Shown: positions 38,208 to 47,717, counted from the first letter of the stretch. The stretch: 64,000 nucleotides of DNA from Marinobacter nauticus (GCF_003634635.1 NZ_RBJB01000002.1:496001-560000), one strand, 5' to 3'. The notes: generated by a model from the letters alone, not told the origin. Program-made: numbers and translations.

Positions 38208-41200
38208 TTATATACGGGTCTTTTCCCATTGTTTATCCAACCGCTTCGCCGAAACCGTCATTACCGTGCCCAGTTGTTGGGCAAAAAACGACACCCGGAA
38301 CTCCTCCATCATCCAGCGGTAGGTTTCCAGCTCCGGGTCTCGCACGCCCTGGCGCTTCTGTTGCTCCAGTTTCGCGGCATACCGCGCCCATAATGGCTCA
38401 ATGATGTGAAGAAATTCCCGCTCACGCCCCATTTCCCGCGCCATTTTTTCCAACCGGATGTCCGCCGCTTCAAAGTAGGTGCCGAACCGTTCCAGCCACT
38501 GAGCCGGGGCATTGACCAGGAATCCCGGGTACACCAGATGTTGCAACTGGAATTTGAGGTCGGCCATGCTTGCCGCCAGCGCCAGATTGATCTTGCCCTT
38601 GAGCTGTTTCGCGACTTTCTGGTAGCCGTTCATAGCCTGAAACAGACGCTCGTCAGCAGCTTCCAGAGCAGGAATGAAGTCCCCCCGGTGGCGGTCGAAC
38701 AGCTCTGCGAACGCCTGTTCGGTTCTGGGCAGTTGATCCGCCAGAAAATGCTGCATAACCGTCGACAACACCAGATCATCCAGCAGTCCCTTTGCCTGGC
38801 CGATCGGTGCAAACATCAACGCAGACTGCTTGAACCGGGGCAGCTTTCGTTCAAGATCCGCCAGGGTATTGCCGAACCGGTTCACAATCAGCCGCGCAAC
38901 GCCGCGACGATGGGTATCCTCTGCGGTGAGCTTGTCCAGACAACGAGAAGCCCGCACCTTATTACCCAGATCCTCCAGAGCCGGGTAAACCGTGACCTGC
39001 ATACCGCCTTTTTCTGTTTGAACCTGCTCCGGGAAGGTGCCGAATTGCCAGTCGGTGTATTCACCCGCCTGTTTTTTCCCGGGTTCATCTCTCGTCGCCG
39101 AGGCCAGCGCTTCTTCGGCCCGGCCCTCCAGTCTGGCCTGGAGCTCATCGGTGTCTCGGCTTTCGGCGATGACCTTGCCTTTATCGCCGGTCACCCTCAG
39201 GTTCATCCTCAGGTGGCGGGGCAGTTCCTCCTCCGGCCAGGCATCCGGATCAATCTGGACCCCGGTCATTCGTCGCAGCTGTTCACCCAGTTTGATCGCC
39301 AGAGGCTCGTTGCCCGGCTGCAGGTTGGCCAGAGCCGCGTCGACAAAGTCCGGCACCGGCACAAAATTCCGGCGCAACGCTTTCGGCAATCCCTTGACCA
39401 GGGCAATGCATTTTTCCCGAAGCAACCCTGGCACCAGCCACTCCAGACGCCGGGCGGGGATCTGTCGCAGAGCCATCAGGGGCACATTCAGGGTTACGCC
39501 GTCGCGCTCACTGGTTGGCTCAAATTCGTAGCTCAGAGGGTACTTCACCCCCTCCCATTCCAGGTAGTCGGGATACTGCTGGGCCGCGGATTCATCCAGA
39601 GGCCTTTGCAGAACGTCGGCCTCTGTCAGCTCCAGCTTCTTCAATTCCTCAGCAGATAATCCTTTCCACCAGGATTCAAAATGTCGGCCACTGACGATAT
39701 CCGATGGCAGTCTCTGGTCGTAGAACGCCACCAAAACTTCATCATCCACCAGAAGATCCCGCCGCCGGGTTTTCTTCTCCAGATTCTCGACGGTATCCAG
39801 CATTTCGCGGTTACGGGCAATAAACGGCGCCCTGGACTGGAAATCCCCCTCAACCAGGGCACGGCGAATAAACAGATTCCGGCACTCGGCGGGGTCAACC
39901 TTGGCGTAGGGAATACGGCGCTTGGGGACCACATCCAGGCCATAAAGTGTGACCTTCTCGTACCCCATCACCTGGGCACGCTTCTGCTCCCAGTGGGGCT
40001 CAAAATAGTGGTGCTTTACCACGTGGCCTGCCAGCGGCTCCACCCATTCGGGCTGAATGGCCGCCACCATTCGGGCAAACACCTTGCTGGTTTCGACGAT
40101 CTCGGCCGCCACAATCCACTTGGGTGCCGTCTTGCCGACTTTGGAACCCGGGAAAATCATTACCTTGCGGTTTCGGGTGGCCAGATACTCCCGCTTTTCC
40201 ACTTTCACCGCCACCTGGCCAAGCAAGCCGGCCAGAATGGCTTTATGCACTGCGTCGTAGTTGGCCGGCTGGCTATTCAATGTCAGCTTCTGCTCCCGGC
40301 AGATCAGAGTGAGCTGGCGGTGTATGTCCCGCCACTCACGCATTCGCATCCAGCTCAGGAAGGTTTTCTGGCACAGTTTTTTGAGCTGGTTCTGGGACAA
40401 TTCCTGGCGCTGCTCTTCGAACCAGCTCCAGATATTCAGCAGGGTGGCGAAATCCGATTCCTTGTCGTTGAACGGTGCATGAGCCTGGTCGGCCGCCTGC
40501 TGCTTGTCCTGTGGGCGTTCCCTGGGGTCCTGAACGCTCAGGCCGGCAATCACAATCAACACTTCCGCCAGACTGCCCTGCTCTGCTGAGGTCACCAGCA
40601 TCCGGGCTAACCGGGGATCCAGCGGCAATCGGGCCATGGTGCGCCCAAGCCTGGTGACACGCCGTTTGTCATCGACGGCGCTAAGCTCTTCCAGCAGCTT
40701 GTAACCATCGTTGACCTGACGACGATCCGGCGCCTCAAGAAACGGAAAATGCCGGATCTCACCCAGTCCGGATGTCGCCATTTGCAGGATAACGGAGGCC
40801 AGGTTGGTTCTCAGGATTTCGGGATCGGTGTATTCCGGGCGGTTCAAAAAGTCCGTTTCGTCGTACAGACGGAAACAGATCCCCGGCGCCACACGGCCAC
40901 ACCGGCCTGCCCGCTGGTTGGCACTGGCCTGGGAAATCGGTTCAATTGGCAGCCGCTGTATTTTCGAGCGCACACTGTACCGGCTGATGCGCGCAACGCC
41001 AGTATCAATCACGTAGCGAATACCGGGCACGGTCAGCGAGGTCTCAGCCACGTTGGTGGACAACACAATCCGCCGTCCCTTGTGGCCCTGAAACACCCGG
41101 TTCTGTTCCTGGTTGCTCAGGCGGGAATACAACGGCAACACTTCGGTATGACGCAGGTCGGCGTGGCGCAGCACCTTGCTCAGGGCCCGGATCTCGCGCT

Positions 41201-42128
41201 CGCCTGGCAGAAAAACCAGTACATCGCCCGGAGGCTGCTTTTCCTGCCGTTCATGCTGTTCAATCTCGTCCAATGCCGAGAGAACACCATCGGTCCAGCC
41301 CTGATCCCTGTCGTCCTCGTCCCCAACCAGGGGGCGATATCGAATATCTACCGGAAAGGTACGACCGCTGACTTCGATCACCGGCGCTTCGTTAAAAAAC
41401 TCGCTGAAGCGCTCCACCTCGATCGTGGCCGAGGTGATGATGACTTTCAGATCCGGGCGCTTCGGCAACAGTTGCTTGAGATAGCCGAGCAGAAAATCAA
41501 TATTCAGGCTGCGCTCGTGGGCCTCATCGATAATCAGCGTGTCATAGCGATCCAGAAAACGGTCATGCTGCACTTCTGCCAGCAGGATGCCGTCGGTCAT
41601 TACCTTGACCCGGGACGATTCCGAGGTGTTGTCGGTAAACCGCACCTGGTACCCGACCTGCTGGCCTACCGTCTCACCCAGTTCTTCGGCAATCCGGCTG
41701 GAAACACTGCGCGCGGCGATACGCCGGGGCTGGGTATGGCCAATAAGCCCGCGGATACCCCGCCCCAGGTTCAGGCAAATCTTCGGAATCTGAGTGGTTT
41801 TACCGGACCCGGTCTCACCAGCAATGATCACCACCTGATGGTTGTTGATGGCATCACTGATGTCCTCGACGCGATCGCTGACCGGCAACCCTGCGGGAAA
41901 GGTCGCCGGCTTGTGCAATGCCTGACGCTTACGCACCTTATCGAGCCCCTGATCCAGCCATTGCGCCATCTTTTCCAGGTCCTTGTTACCAGGGTTACCC
42001 TTGCAACGGCTTACACGACGAATGATGCGGGCGGCCTCCTGCTGGTTACAGGCGTCCAGCTGGCTCATCATCGCTTTGACAGCGGCCCGGGAATCAACGG
42101 GAGTTTCGGAACGAGTGTTGTCAGTCAT
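38208..42128 (-). CDS. hrpA: ATP-dependent RNA helicase HrpA
   Basis: HrpA is a large DEAH-box RNA helicase; in E. coli it helps rescue stalled ribosomes and affects fimbrial mRNA processing. The 1306-aa product has GETGSGKTTQ (Walker A), DEAHERSLN, SATIEVERF and the QRAGRCGRV motif, followed by the HA2/OB-fold and the long HrpA C-terminal domain. The start is either the ATG at 42128 (MTDNTRSE, chosen) or the TTG/ATG at 42149/42146; none has a clear ribosome site. It stands alone between fadD and the FabH-like gene. Confidence 0.96.
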   Translation of the reverse strand: MTDNTRSETPVDSRAAVKAMMSQLDACNQQEAARIIRRVSRCKGNPGNKDLEKMAQWLDQGLDKVRKRQALHKPATFPAGLPVSDRVEDISDAINNHQVVIIAGETGSGKTTQIPKICLNLGRGIRGLIGHTQPRRIAARSVSSRIAEELGETVGQQVGYQVRFTDNTSESSRVKVMTDGILLAEVQHDRFLDRYDTLIIDEAHERSLNIDFLLGYLKQLLPKRPDLKVIITSATIEVERFSEFFNEAPVIEVSGRTFPVDIRYRPLVGDEDDRDQGWTDGVLSALDEIEQHERQEKQPPGDVLVFLPGEREIRALSKVLRHADLRHTEVLPLYSRLSNQEQNRVFQGHKGRRIVLSTNVAETSLTVPGIRYVIDTGVARISRYSVRSKIQRLPIEPISQASANQRAGRCGRVAPGICFRLYDETDFLNRPEYTDPEILRTNLASVILQMATSGLGEIRHFPFLEAPDRRQVNDGYKLLEELSAVDDKRRVTRLGRTMARLPLDPRLARMLVTSAEQGSLAEVLIVIAGLSVQDPRERPQDKQQAADQAHAPFNDKESDFATLLNIWSWFEEQRQELSQNQLKKLCQKTFLSWMRMREWRDIHRQLTLICREQKLTLNSQPANYDAVHKAILAGLLGQVAVKVEKREYLATRNRKVMIFPGSKVGKTAPKWIVAAEIVETSKVFARMVAAIQPEWVEPLAGHVVKHHYFEPHWEQKRAQVMGYEKVTLYGLDVVPKRRIPYAKVDPAECRNLFIRRALVEGDFQSRAPFIARNREMLDTVENLEKKTRRRDLLVDDEVLVAFYDQRLPSDIVSGRHFESWWKGLSAEELKKLELTEADVLQRPLDESAAQQYPDYLEWEGVKYPLSYEFEPTSERDGVTLNVPLMALRQIPARRLEWLVPGLLREKCIALVKGLPKALRRNFVPVPDFVDAALANLQPGNEPLAIKLGEQLRRMTGVQIDPDAWPEEELPRHLRMNLRVTGDKGKVIAESRDTDELQARLEGRAEEALASATRDEPGKKQAGEYTDWQFGTFPEQVQTEKGGMQVTVYPALEDLGNKVRASRCLDKLTAEDTHRRGVARLIVNRFGNTLADLERKLPRFKQSALMFAPIGQAKGLLDDLVLSTVMQHFLADQLPRTEQAFAELFDRHRGDFIPALEAADERLFQAMNGYQKVAKQLKGKINLALAASMADLKFQLQHLVYPGFLVNAPAQWLERFGTYFEAADIRLEKMAREMGREREFLHIIEPLWARYAAKLEQQKRQGVRDPELETYRWMMEEFRVSFFAQQLGTVMTVSAKRLDKQWEKTRI

Positions 42129-42206
42129 TAACAGCTGCAGGCTCATCAATGGATAGGTGGAACGTCAGGGCGAAACAGTCTAACGAAAACCGGAGCCAAG
42201 AAACAC

Positions 42207-42232
42207 AAAGACCCCGCCGAAGCAGGGTCTTT
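42207..42232 (-). terminator. Terminator-like hairpin after fadD
   Basis: On the minus strand AAAGACCCTGC and GCGGGGTCTTT pair with one wobble around a TTCG tetraloop. The following TGTGTTTCTT is only moderately T-rich. It begins 24 bp after the fadD stop. Confidence 0.7.
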
Positions 42233-42255
42233 GGTTGGTATGCGGGCCTCGCCTG

Positions 42256-43932
42256 TTACTTGGCGTTGGCCTCGTCCCGCAGCTCACGGCGCAGGATCTT
42301 GCCTACGTTGCTCTTTGGCAGTTCATCACGGAACTCAAAGTGCTTGGGTACCTTGTAGGCGGTCAGACGCTCCCGACAGAACTCCTTGATTTCGTTAGCG
42401 GTTACACCTTCTTTGGTGGGCACTACATAAACCTTCACCGCTTCGCCGCTCTTGGCATCGGGGATCCCCACGGCGGCACACTCCACCACTTTCGGGTGTG
42501 TAGTCACAACATCTTCGATTTCGTTCGGGAACACGTTGAAACCGGACACGATGATCATGTCCTTTTTACGATCCACAATGCGGATATAGCCGTCTTCCTG
42601 GATCAGGGCCACATCGCCGGTCTTCAGGAAACCGTCATCGGTGAACGACTTCTGGGTATCATCGGGACGCTGCCAGTAACCGCGCATCACCTGCGGGCCT
42701 TTCACGCACAGTTCGCCCGGCTCGCCGACCGGTGTTTCGTTGCCGTCGTCATCAATGGTTTTAACCACAGTGGACGGAATCGGCAGACCAATGGTGCCGA
42801 TCTGGATGGCGCTGCGGGGATTGAAGGTAACCACCGGAGAAGTCTCGGTCATGCCGTAGCCTTCGCTGATTTCGCAACCCGTTACACGCTGCCACATTTT
42901 AGCGGTATCGCTGGTCAGGGCCATACCACCAGAGGCAGTCAGCTTGAGGCCAGAGAAGTCCAGATCCTGGAAGTCCTCGTTGTTGCACAGGGCCACAAAC
43001 AAGGTATTCAGGCCAATAAAGGCAGAGAACTTCTGCTTCTGCAGCTCTTTAACGAAGCCGGGGATATCACGCGGGTTCGGAATCAGAACGTTATGGGCAC
43101 CTGCTTCCAGCATAATGCCGCAGTTCAGGGTGAAGGAGTAAATGTGGTACAGGGGCAGCGGCGCAATCACCACTTCCTTGCCCTCTTCCACCTGATCTTC
43201 CAGCATCGGCCGGACTTGCGTCAGGTTGGCCACCAGGTTGGCGTGAGTCAGCATGGCACCCTTCGCAACACCAGTGGTACCGCCGGTGTACTGCAGCACG
43301 GCCAGGTCATCCAGCTTGATATCGACCGGGGTAAACTTTTCACGGGCACCGGCGCTGAGTACCGCCGGCAGCTTATGAGCACCCGGAATGTTGAACGCCG
43401 GAACCATCTTCTTGAGGTGCTTCACCGCGGCATTCATCAGGGTACGCTTGATGGGAGAATGCATATCGGCAACCTCGGTCACGATCACGTGCTCGATGCC
43501 GGTATGGGGCAAAACCTTCTCCGCGTTGTCCGCCATATTGGCCAGAACAACCAGTGCCTTTGCGCCAGAATCGTTAAACTGGTGTTCCATCTCACGAGTG
43601 GTGTACAGGGGGTTGGTGTTCACCACAATCAGGCCAGCGCGCATGGCCCCAAACACAACCACCGGATACTGGGTTACGTTCGGCATCTGTACCGCAATGC
43701 GGTCGCCCGGTTTCAGGTCAGTTTTGTTCTGCAGCCAGGCCGCGAAGTTACGGCTCTGAGTATCAAGATCCCGATAAGTCAGGGTAACACCAACTGCTGT
43801 AAACGCAGGCTTGTCTGCAAACTTCTGTACCGCCTGCTCAAAAACATCCACCATGTTCTTGTATTTATTGAGATCGATTTCCCGGGGGATGCCAGCTGGG
43901 TATTTGTCTTGATAGAACTGCTCAAAATCCAT
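42256..43932 (-). CDS. fadD: Long-chain acyl-CoA synthetase
   Basis: FadD activates long-chain fatty acids with ATP and CoA at the inner membrane, feeding beta-oxidation. The 558-aa protein has the AMP-binding motif YTGGTTGVAKGAM, GYGMTETSP, and the FACS signature region DGFLKTGD ... RKKDMIIVSGFNVFPNEIE. The ATG at 43932 is 6 bp after AGGAG; two earlier codons (ATG, GTG) are too close to it. It is divergent from a MaoC-like gene, so the two may share control. Confidence 0.95.
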   Translation of the reverse strand: MDFEQFYQDKYPAGIPREIDLNKYKNMVDVFEQAVQKFADKPAFTAVGVTLTYRDLDTQSRNFAAWLQNKTDLKPGDRIAVQMPNVTQYPVVVFGAMRAGLIVVNTNPLYTTREMEHQFNDSGAKALVVLANMADNAEKVLPHTGIEHVIVTEVADMHSPIKRTLMNAAVKHLKKMVPAFNIPGAHKLPAVLSAGAREKFTPVDIKLDDLAVLQYTGGTTGVAKGAMLTHANLVANLTQVRPMLEDQVEEGKEVVIAPLPLYHIYSFTLNCGIMLEAGAHNVLIPNPRDIPGFVKELQKQKFSAFIGLNTLFVALCNNEDFQDLDFSGLKLTASGGMALTSDTAKMWQRVTGCEISEGYGMTETSPVVTFNPRSAIQIGTIGLPIPSTVVKTIDDDGNETPVGEPGELCVKGPQVMRGYWQRPDDTQKSFTDDGFLKTGDVALIQEDGYIRIVDRKKDMIIVSGFNVFPNEIEDVVTTHPKVVECAAVGIPDAKSGEAVKVYVVPTKEGVTANEIKEFCRERLTAYKVPKHFEFRDELPKSNVGKILRRELRDEANAK

Positions 43933-44155
43933 CACCATCTCCTGTCTGATTGGCGCTGTGGGGTACTACCGGATGGGTTCAGAAGCCCCCTGATTGTAAT
44001 GTTTTGCCAAGACCGATCGCTCGGGAAAATCAACCCGACGAAAGTATCAGCCTCAAAAAAGTGGGGAGAGAATAGCAGTTTTGTTAACGATGAGGTAGTT
44101 TTCAGATCAGCAAACGGTACAACCGTACTCGAACACTGAATCACCGGAGCCTGTG

Positions 44156-44641
44156 ATGAGCGATACCCTGGATACGCTGGAAAACATTACCTACAACGAA
44201 CTGAACGAAGGCGATTCAGCCACGTTCACACGCACCCTCACCGAAGATGAGCTGGTGCTGTTTGCTGCGGTATCCGGGGACGTAAACCCGGTGCACCTGG
44301 ATTCGGAGTTTGCCGCAGAATCCATGTTCCGGGAGCGCATCGCTCATGGTATGTGGAGTGGCTCACTGATTTCTGCCGCCCTGGCCACGGTCATGCCCGG
44401 CCCCGGCACCATCTACCTGGAACAGAGCCTGTCGTTCAAACGACCGGTCAAGCTGGACGACACACTGACCGTCACCTTGTCGGTGCTTCGCAAGGAACCT
44501 AAAAACCGTGTCTCTTTTGGCTGCGATGTGCGCAATCAGAACGGTGATCAGGTGGTTACCGGCGAGGCCAAGGTGATTGCCCCCACCGAAAAGATTTCGT
44601 TGCAAAAACCCCGCTTGCCGAAAATTACCATCGAAAGCTGA
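44156..44641 (+). CDS. MaoC-like (R)-specific enoyl-CoA hydratase
   Basis: A 161-aa single-hotdog enzyme with the (R)-hydratase signature AVSGDVNPVHLD (catalytic Asp and His) and AHGMWSGSL. PhaJ-type members turn enoyl-CoA from beta-oxidation into (R)-3-hydroxyacyl-CoA, a precursor of polyhydroxyalkanoate. The ATG at 44156 follows GGAG by 6 bp. It is divergent from fadD; a small dyad, ACGGT-ACA-ACCGT (44114-44126), lies in the shared gap. No PHA synthase gene is in the window. Confidence 0.88.
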   Translation: MSDTLDTLENITYNELNEGDSATFTRTLTEDELVLFAAVSGDVNPVHLDSEFAAESMFRERIAHGMWSGSLISAALATVMPGPGTIYLEQSLSFKRPVKLDDTLTVTLSVLRKEPKNRVSFGCDVRNQNGDQVVTGEAKVIAPTEKISLQKPRLPKITIES

Positions 44642-44654
44642 GTTTCGGCCGGCA

Positions 44655-45620
44655 TTACCCCGGAAGGAAATCGATGGGGAATCGAACCTTCCGGGTCTCC
44701 ACATTGGCGGCACCAAAATTGAACATCTGTACGCGCAGTGCAATGCGCTTTTCCAGCATCGGGTGATCCAGTTCAGAACCCACCACGTCACAGGCTGAGA
44801 CACTGCCATCCGGCTCAATCACCAGTTCCAGGGTAACCTTGCCCTCAAGGGTTGGATCCTGCCTTAACTCCCGCTGGTACAGGGAATAGAGCACGCTCTT
44901 CTGGGCATCAAATACCTGCCGGATATTACTCATGGCACGCTCGCCCACTGACGGCCGGGCGGGTTCCGGCTGGCTTGCCACCTGAGGCGCGGTTTCCCGG
45001 GGAGCGGCTACGTCACTGGTTTCATGCTTTGCCAGTTCGACTTCCCGAACTGGCCCTTCGCGGGTTTCAACACCGCCGCTGCCTTGCAGTACCGAATCAT
45101 TCGGCGTTTCCGGTGCCAGGCCAACCGCCTGACTGTTATTAACATTCGCGACACGCTGCACCTCAGGTGCCGGAGTGTCCACAGACGTCAGAGCACTGAG
45201 CCGGTCTTTCATGGCAAACAGGCCGGAACGTGAGGCGGTTTCACGAGCCTGCTCGGTCGTCTGCGGCGCAGGCTTCGGCTCCGTTTTTGCGACAGTCGGC
45301 TCAGGACGGGTCTGTGGCGGCTCCTCAACCTGCGTCGGTTCCGGCTCTGGCTCTGGCTTGGGTTGCTCAGGTTCTGGCTCCACAACCGGCTCGGGTGGCT
45401 CAACCGGCTTGGGTGGCTGTACCAGCTTCGCCAGCCGAGGCGGCAATTGCTCCGCCTGTTCACGCTCAGGTTCCGGTACCTGCAGGCCCGGAATAATGAG
45501 GGCAGGAATCAGAAACAGCGCCAGCATCAGCCCGGTTATCAGGCCGAAGCGGCCTGACTCTGCTCTGTCCCTGGACCAGGGCAGCCGGGAAGGTTGCGAC
45601 AGCTCCCTGTGATCAACCAT
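44655..45620 (-). CDS. AgmX/PglI-type TonB-like energy transducer
   Basis: A 321-aa protein with a cytoplasmic N-terminus, one membrane helix (about 23-45), a long Pro/Glu-rich periplasmic spacer, and a C-terminal AgmX/PglI domain: QKSVLYSLYQRELRQDP, GKVTLELVIEPDGSVSAC, ending PIDFLPG. AgmX (GltJ) and PglI (GltG) are parts of the Myxococcus gliding machine. Here it should carry the force of the TolQ/TolR-like motor across the periplasm. Two Pro/Glu-rich arms resemble TonB, but the end domain is not the TonB_C fold proper. The ATG at 45620 overlaps the upstream ExbD gene by 8 bp. It is the last gene of the nine-gene string. Confidence 0.88.
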   Translation of the reverse strand: MVDHRELSQPSRLPWSRDRAESGRFGLITGLMLALFLIPALIIPGLQVPEPEREQAEQLPPRLAKLVQPPKPVEPPEPVVEPEPEQPKPEPEPEPTQVEEPPQTRPEPTVAKTEPKPAPQTTEQARETASRSGLFAMKDRLSALTSVDTPAPEVQRVANVNNSQAVGLAPETPNDSVLQGSGGVETREGPVREVELAKHETSDVAAPRETAPQVASQPEPARPSVGERAMSNIRQVFDAQKSVLYSLYQRELRQDPTLEGKVTLELVIEPDGSVSACDVVGSELDHPMLEKRIALRVQMFNFGAANVETRKVRFPIDFLPG

Positions 45621-46101
45621 TACGAACCTCCGACTCCACCGCCAGTCGTACCTGCCGGAACTGCTCATCGACACAGGTCTGCATGATCTTTCTCAGCAAC
45701 CGGTAATCGGTATCTTTCGCTGCCATAATCGTAACTTCAAGACCGTTTTCCGGTACCTCAGCCCAACGGTTCCTTCGGTACGCCAACTCTTCGGACAAGC
45801 CGGCAATGCGAGTATCCGTGGCTTCTATGCCGTCCAGGCGCGCCACTTCCCGGCCCTGAACCAGAATGGACTGGCCGACCACCTGTACCGTCAGATTTTC
45901 CACGGCTTCCTGTTGGGCGGTCGAACTGGGCAGGGGAACATCCGCAGTGTTCTGCATGACCTTAACATCCGAGGAATTCACCATCAGGAAGAACACCAGG
46001 ATGGTAAAGATATCCATCAGTGACACCAGGTTCAGGCCACCCGCCTTGTGCATCCGGCCATAGTGTCGCTGGCGCAGTCGGGCTCGTCTCGACAACTTCA
46101 C
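45613..46101 (-). CDS. ExbD/TolR-family motor protein with intact Asp
   Basis: A 162-aa protein with a basic N-terminus, one membrane helix (about 22-43) and a periplasmic ExbD/TolR domain. The helix carries Asp at about 30 (NLVSLMDIFTILVFF), matching the proton-carrying Asp of ExbD and TolR. The GTG start overlaps the stop of the preceding ExbD-like gene by 4 bp (GTGA). In the cluster it is the probable proton-conducting partner of the TolQ-like protein at 46669-47334. Confidence 0.9.
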   Translation of the reverse strand: MKLSRRARLRQRHYGRMHKAGGLNLVSLMDIFTILVFFLMVNSSDVKVMQNTADVPLPSSTAQQEAVENLTVQVVGQSILVQGREVARLDGIEATDTRIAGLSEELAYRRNRWAEVPENGLEVTIMAAKDTDYRLLRKIMQTCVDEQFRQVRLAVESEVRNG

Positions 46102-46628
46102 GCGCCTTCTCCTTTGCCTTCCATGGGTCGCGCGGCAAGATTGCGATCCTCACCAGCATCCATCAAAGACACATCCGGAAAGAGCTCTGCTTCCACAACG
46201 CTCGCTGCCACCACCGCCTGGTAAGAGCGCACCGTATCCATAACCGACACCAGAGTCTGGTAGTCAACGTCTGGTCCGACTTCCAGGATCACGTCCGTCT
46301 TGTCGGGCATCCGGGATTTAATCCGCTGCAACAGTTCACTCAGTCGTGAATAGGCCTGGCCCTGCCCGGTAACAGGCAACACGTCAATGAGGCCGCGGTC
46401 GCTGTCCGCCACCTCAATACCCTCCGGGAGCACCGTCACCACCAGCCGGAACGATTCGGCATCCGGCGCCTGCCCCGCTTCCATGCCCGGAAAGTTAAGC
46501 TCGATCATCCGGATCTGGCTGAACACCATGCCCAGAAGCAACACCGGCACCAGCACAATCATCAGATTGAGAAAGGCGGTAATGTCGAGGTCTGCCGAGG
46601 CCGTCAGTCTGCGATGTCGACGTCTCAT
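46098..46628 (-). CDS. ExbD/TolR-family protein lacking the proton-carrying Asp
   Basis: A 176-aa protein with a basic cytoplasmic start, one membrane helix (about 16-37) and a periplasmic domain of the ExbD/TolR type (PDKTDVILEVGPDVDYQTLV). Where ExbD and TolR have the essential Asp in the helix, this protein has Asn at about 21 (DITAFLNLMIVLVPVLL). It may therefore be a structural or peptidoglycan-binding partner of the neighbouring ExbD, not a proton carrier. It lies 40 bp after the channel gene and overlaps the next gene. Confidence 0.88.
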   Translation of the reverse strand: MRRRHRRLTASADLDITAFLNLMIVLVPVLLLGMVFSQIRMIELNFPGMEAGQAPDAESFRLVVTVLPEGIEVADSDRGLIDVLPVTGQGQAYSRLSELLQRIKSRMPDKTDVILEVGPDVDYQTLVSVMDTVRSYQAVVAASVVEAELFPDVSLMDAGEDRNLAARPMEGKGEGA

Positions 46629-46668
46629 GTTCGGCTACTCCTGATCAGATCCTGGAATGCCGGCACCA

Positions 46669-47334
46669 TCAGGCGGCCGCCGCCGGCCGGTTTGCGGACT
46701 CAGACACCATGTTAAGGAGCTTGACCCCCGCCATTTCAAAACTGTCGACAATCTCGTTGGTGCGGGTCTGCAGTACCGCATGGAACAAGAGCAGCGGAAT
46801 GGCCGACATCAGGCCAAAAGCAGTGGTATTCATGGCCACGGAAATACTTTCCGATAACAGCGATGCCTTCTGCGCGGGGTCTGCGGCAGCAACCGCGGTG
46901 AATGCCGCAATCAAGCCAATGATGGTGCCAAGCAAGCCTAGCAGCGTCGCAATGTTGGCCAGGGTGGCGAGATACTGCGTGCGCTTTTCCAATCGGGGCA
47001 GCACTTCCATCAGCCCCTCTTCCATCGCGTATTCGATGTCTTCACGCCGGCAGTTATTGATCAACCGGGCAATGCCAGCGCCAAGCACTGAGGCAATTGC
47101 GCTGTCTGAGCTGGACGCCGCCTTCATGGCGCGCTGGTAATCACGTTTTTGCAGGGCGGGCAGAATGCCGCGCTCAAATGCCACCCGGTTTCGACGGCGA
47201 ACCGCTCCGAGATACAGGAAACGTTCCAGAGTGATCGCCAGCCCCAGTGCAAGCACAATGGCAATCGGGTACATGAAGGGACCACCCTCCTGGAAAAAGC
47301 GGATAACGGTATCAAGCATGGTGTAGTTCTCCAT
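46669..47334 (-). CDS. MotA/TolQ/ExbB-family proton channel protein
   Basis: A 221-aa inner-membrane protein with three helices (about 18-38, 122-145 and 168-190) typical of TolQ/ExbB. The second region (LANIATLLGLLGTIIGLIAAF) and third (ISVAMNTTAFGLMSAIPLLLF) carry the small and Thr residues that line the channel. With one or both ExbD-like proteins it should form a proton-driven rotary-type motor in the inner membrane. It follows the small Pro-rich secreted protein by 11 bp. Myxococcus AglR is the closest functional analogue that I can name. Confidence 0.92.
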   Translation of the reverse strand: MENYTMLDTVIRFFQEGGPFMYPIAIVLALGLAITLERFLYLGAVRRRNRVAFERGILPALQKRDYQRAMKAASSSDSAIASVLGAGIARLINNCRREDIEYAMEEGLMEVLPRLEKRTQYLATLANIATLLGLLGTIIGLIAAFTAVAAADPAQKASLLSESISVAMNTTAFGLMSAIPLLLFHAVLQTRTNEIVDSFEMAGVKLLNMVSESANRPAAAA

Positions 47335-47345
47335 CTACTGCGACG

Positions 47346-47717
47346 TTACGGTTGCGACTCGACTGGTGCGGCGCCCTGCCCTGCAGAAAGCGTTGGTGTC
47401 AGCACAAGGGGGTTCAGGGTTTCGCGGAACTGGCGGTGGTTCTCCAGAATCGGTTGAGGTACCGGATGCAAGAGTTCCGGTGCCTGTTGATTGAGTTCGG
47501 TTCTCGGGCGCCGGGGCAGGCTCGGCGTTTGCCAGGGCAATATGTACAGAATCCTCGGATCGTCTTCGCCGGTGCCAGCGGAGAGCCCCCGTACCTGCAG
47601 AACGTTCTGTTGGCTCTGCCCCGCCTCACTGTTGCCTTCTACGGAATAGCCGATGGCCGGCCAAAGCAACAGAACAGACAGGGGGAAACCGCAGCACGTT
47701 AACCTGGACAGCATCAT
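47346..47717 (-). CDS. Small Pro-rich secreted protein
   Basis: A 123-aa protein that I do not recognise. It has a hydrophobic N-terminal segment (about 9-24) likely to be a signal peptide, and a mature part rich in Pro, Gln and Leu without Cys. The ATG overlaps the TPR lipoprotein stop by 4 bp (ATGA), so it is clearly part of the operon. It may bridge periplasmic components, but that is inference only. Confidence 0.65.
   Translation of the reverse strand: MMLSRLTCCGFPLSVLLLWPAIGYSVEGNSEAGQSQQNVLQVRGLSAGTGEDDPRILYILPWQTPSLPRRPRTELNQQAPELLHPVPQPILENHRQFRETLNPLVLTPTLSAGQGAAPVESQP

Noticed and set aside
40749..42131. 460-codon open frame on the plus strand opposite hrpA
   Set aside because: It is a shadow of the hrpA coding strand; its translation has random composition and no motif.
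44900..45480. Possible tandem DNA repeat in the Pro/Glu-rich part of the TonB-like gene
   Set aside because: The sequence is low-complexity coding for alternating Pro and Glu, as in TonB spacers; there is no constant repeat unit. The same holds for the Pro/Glu stretches in the large VWA gene, dnaX and fimV.
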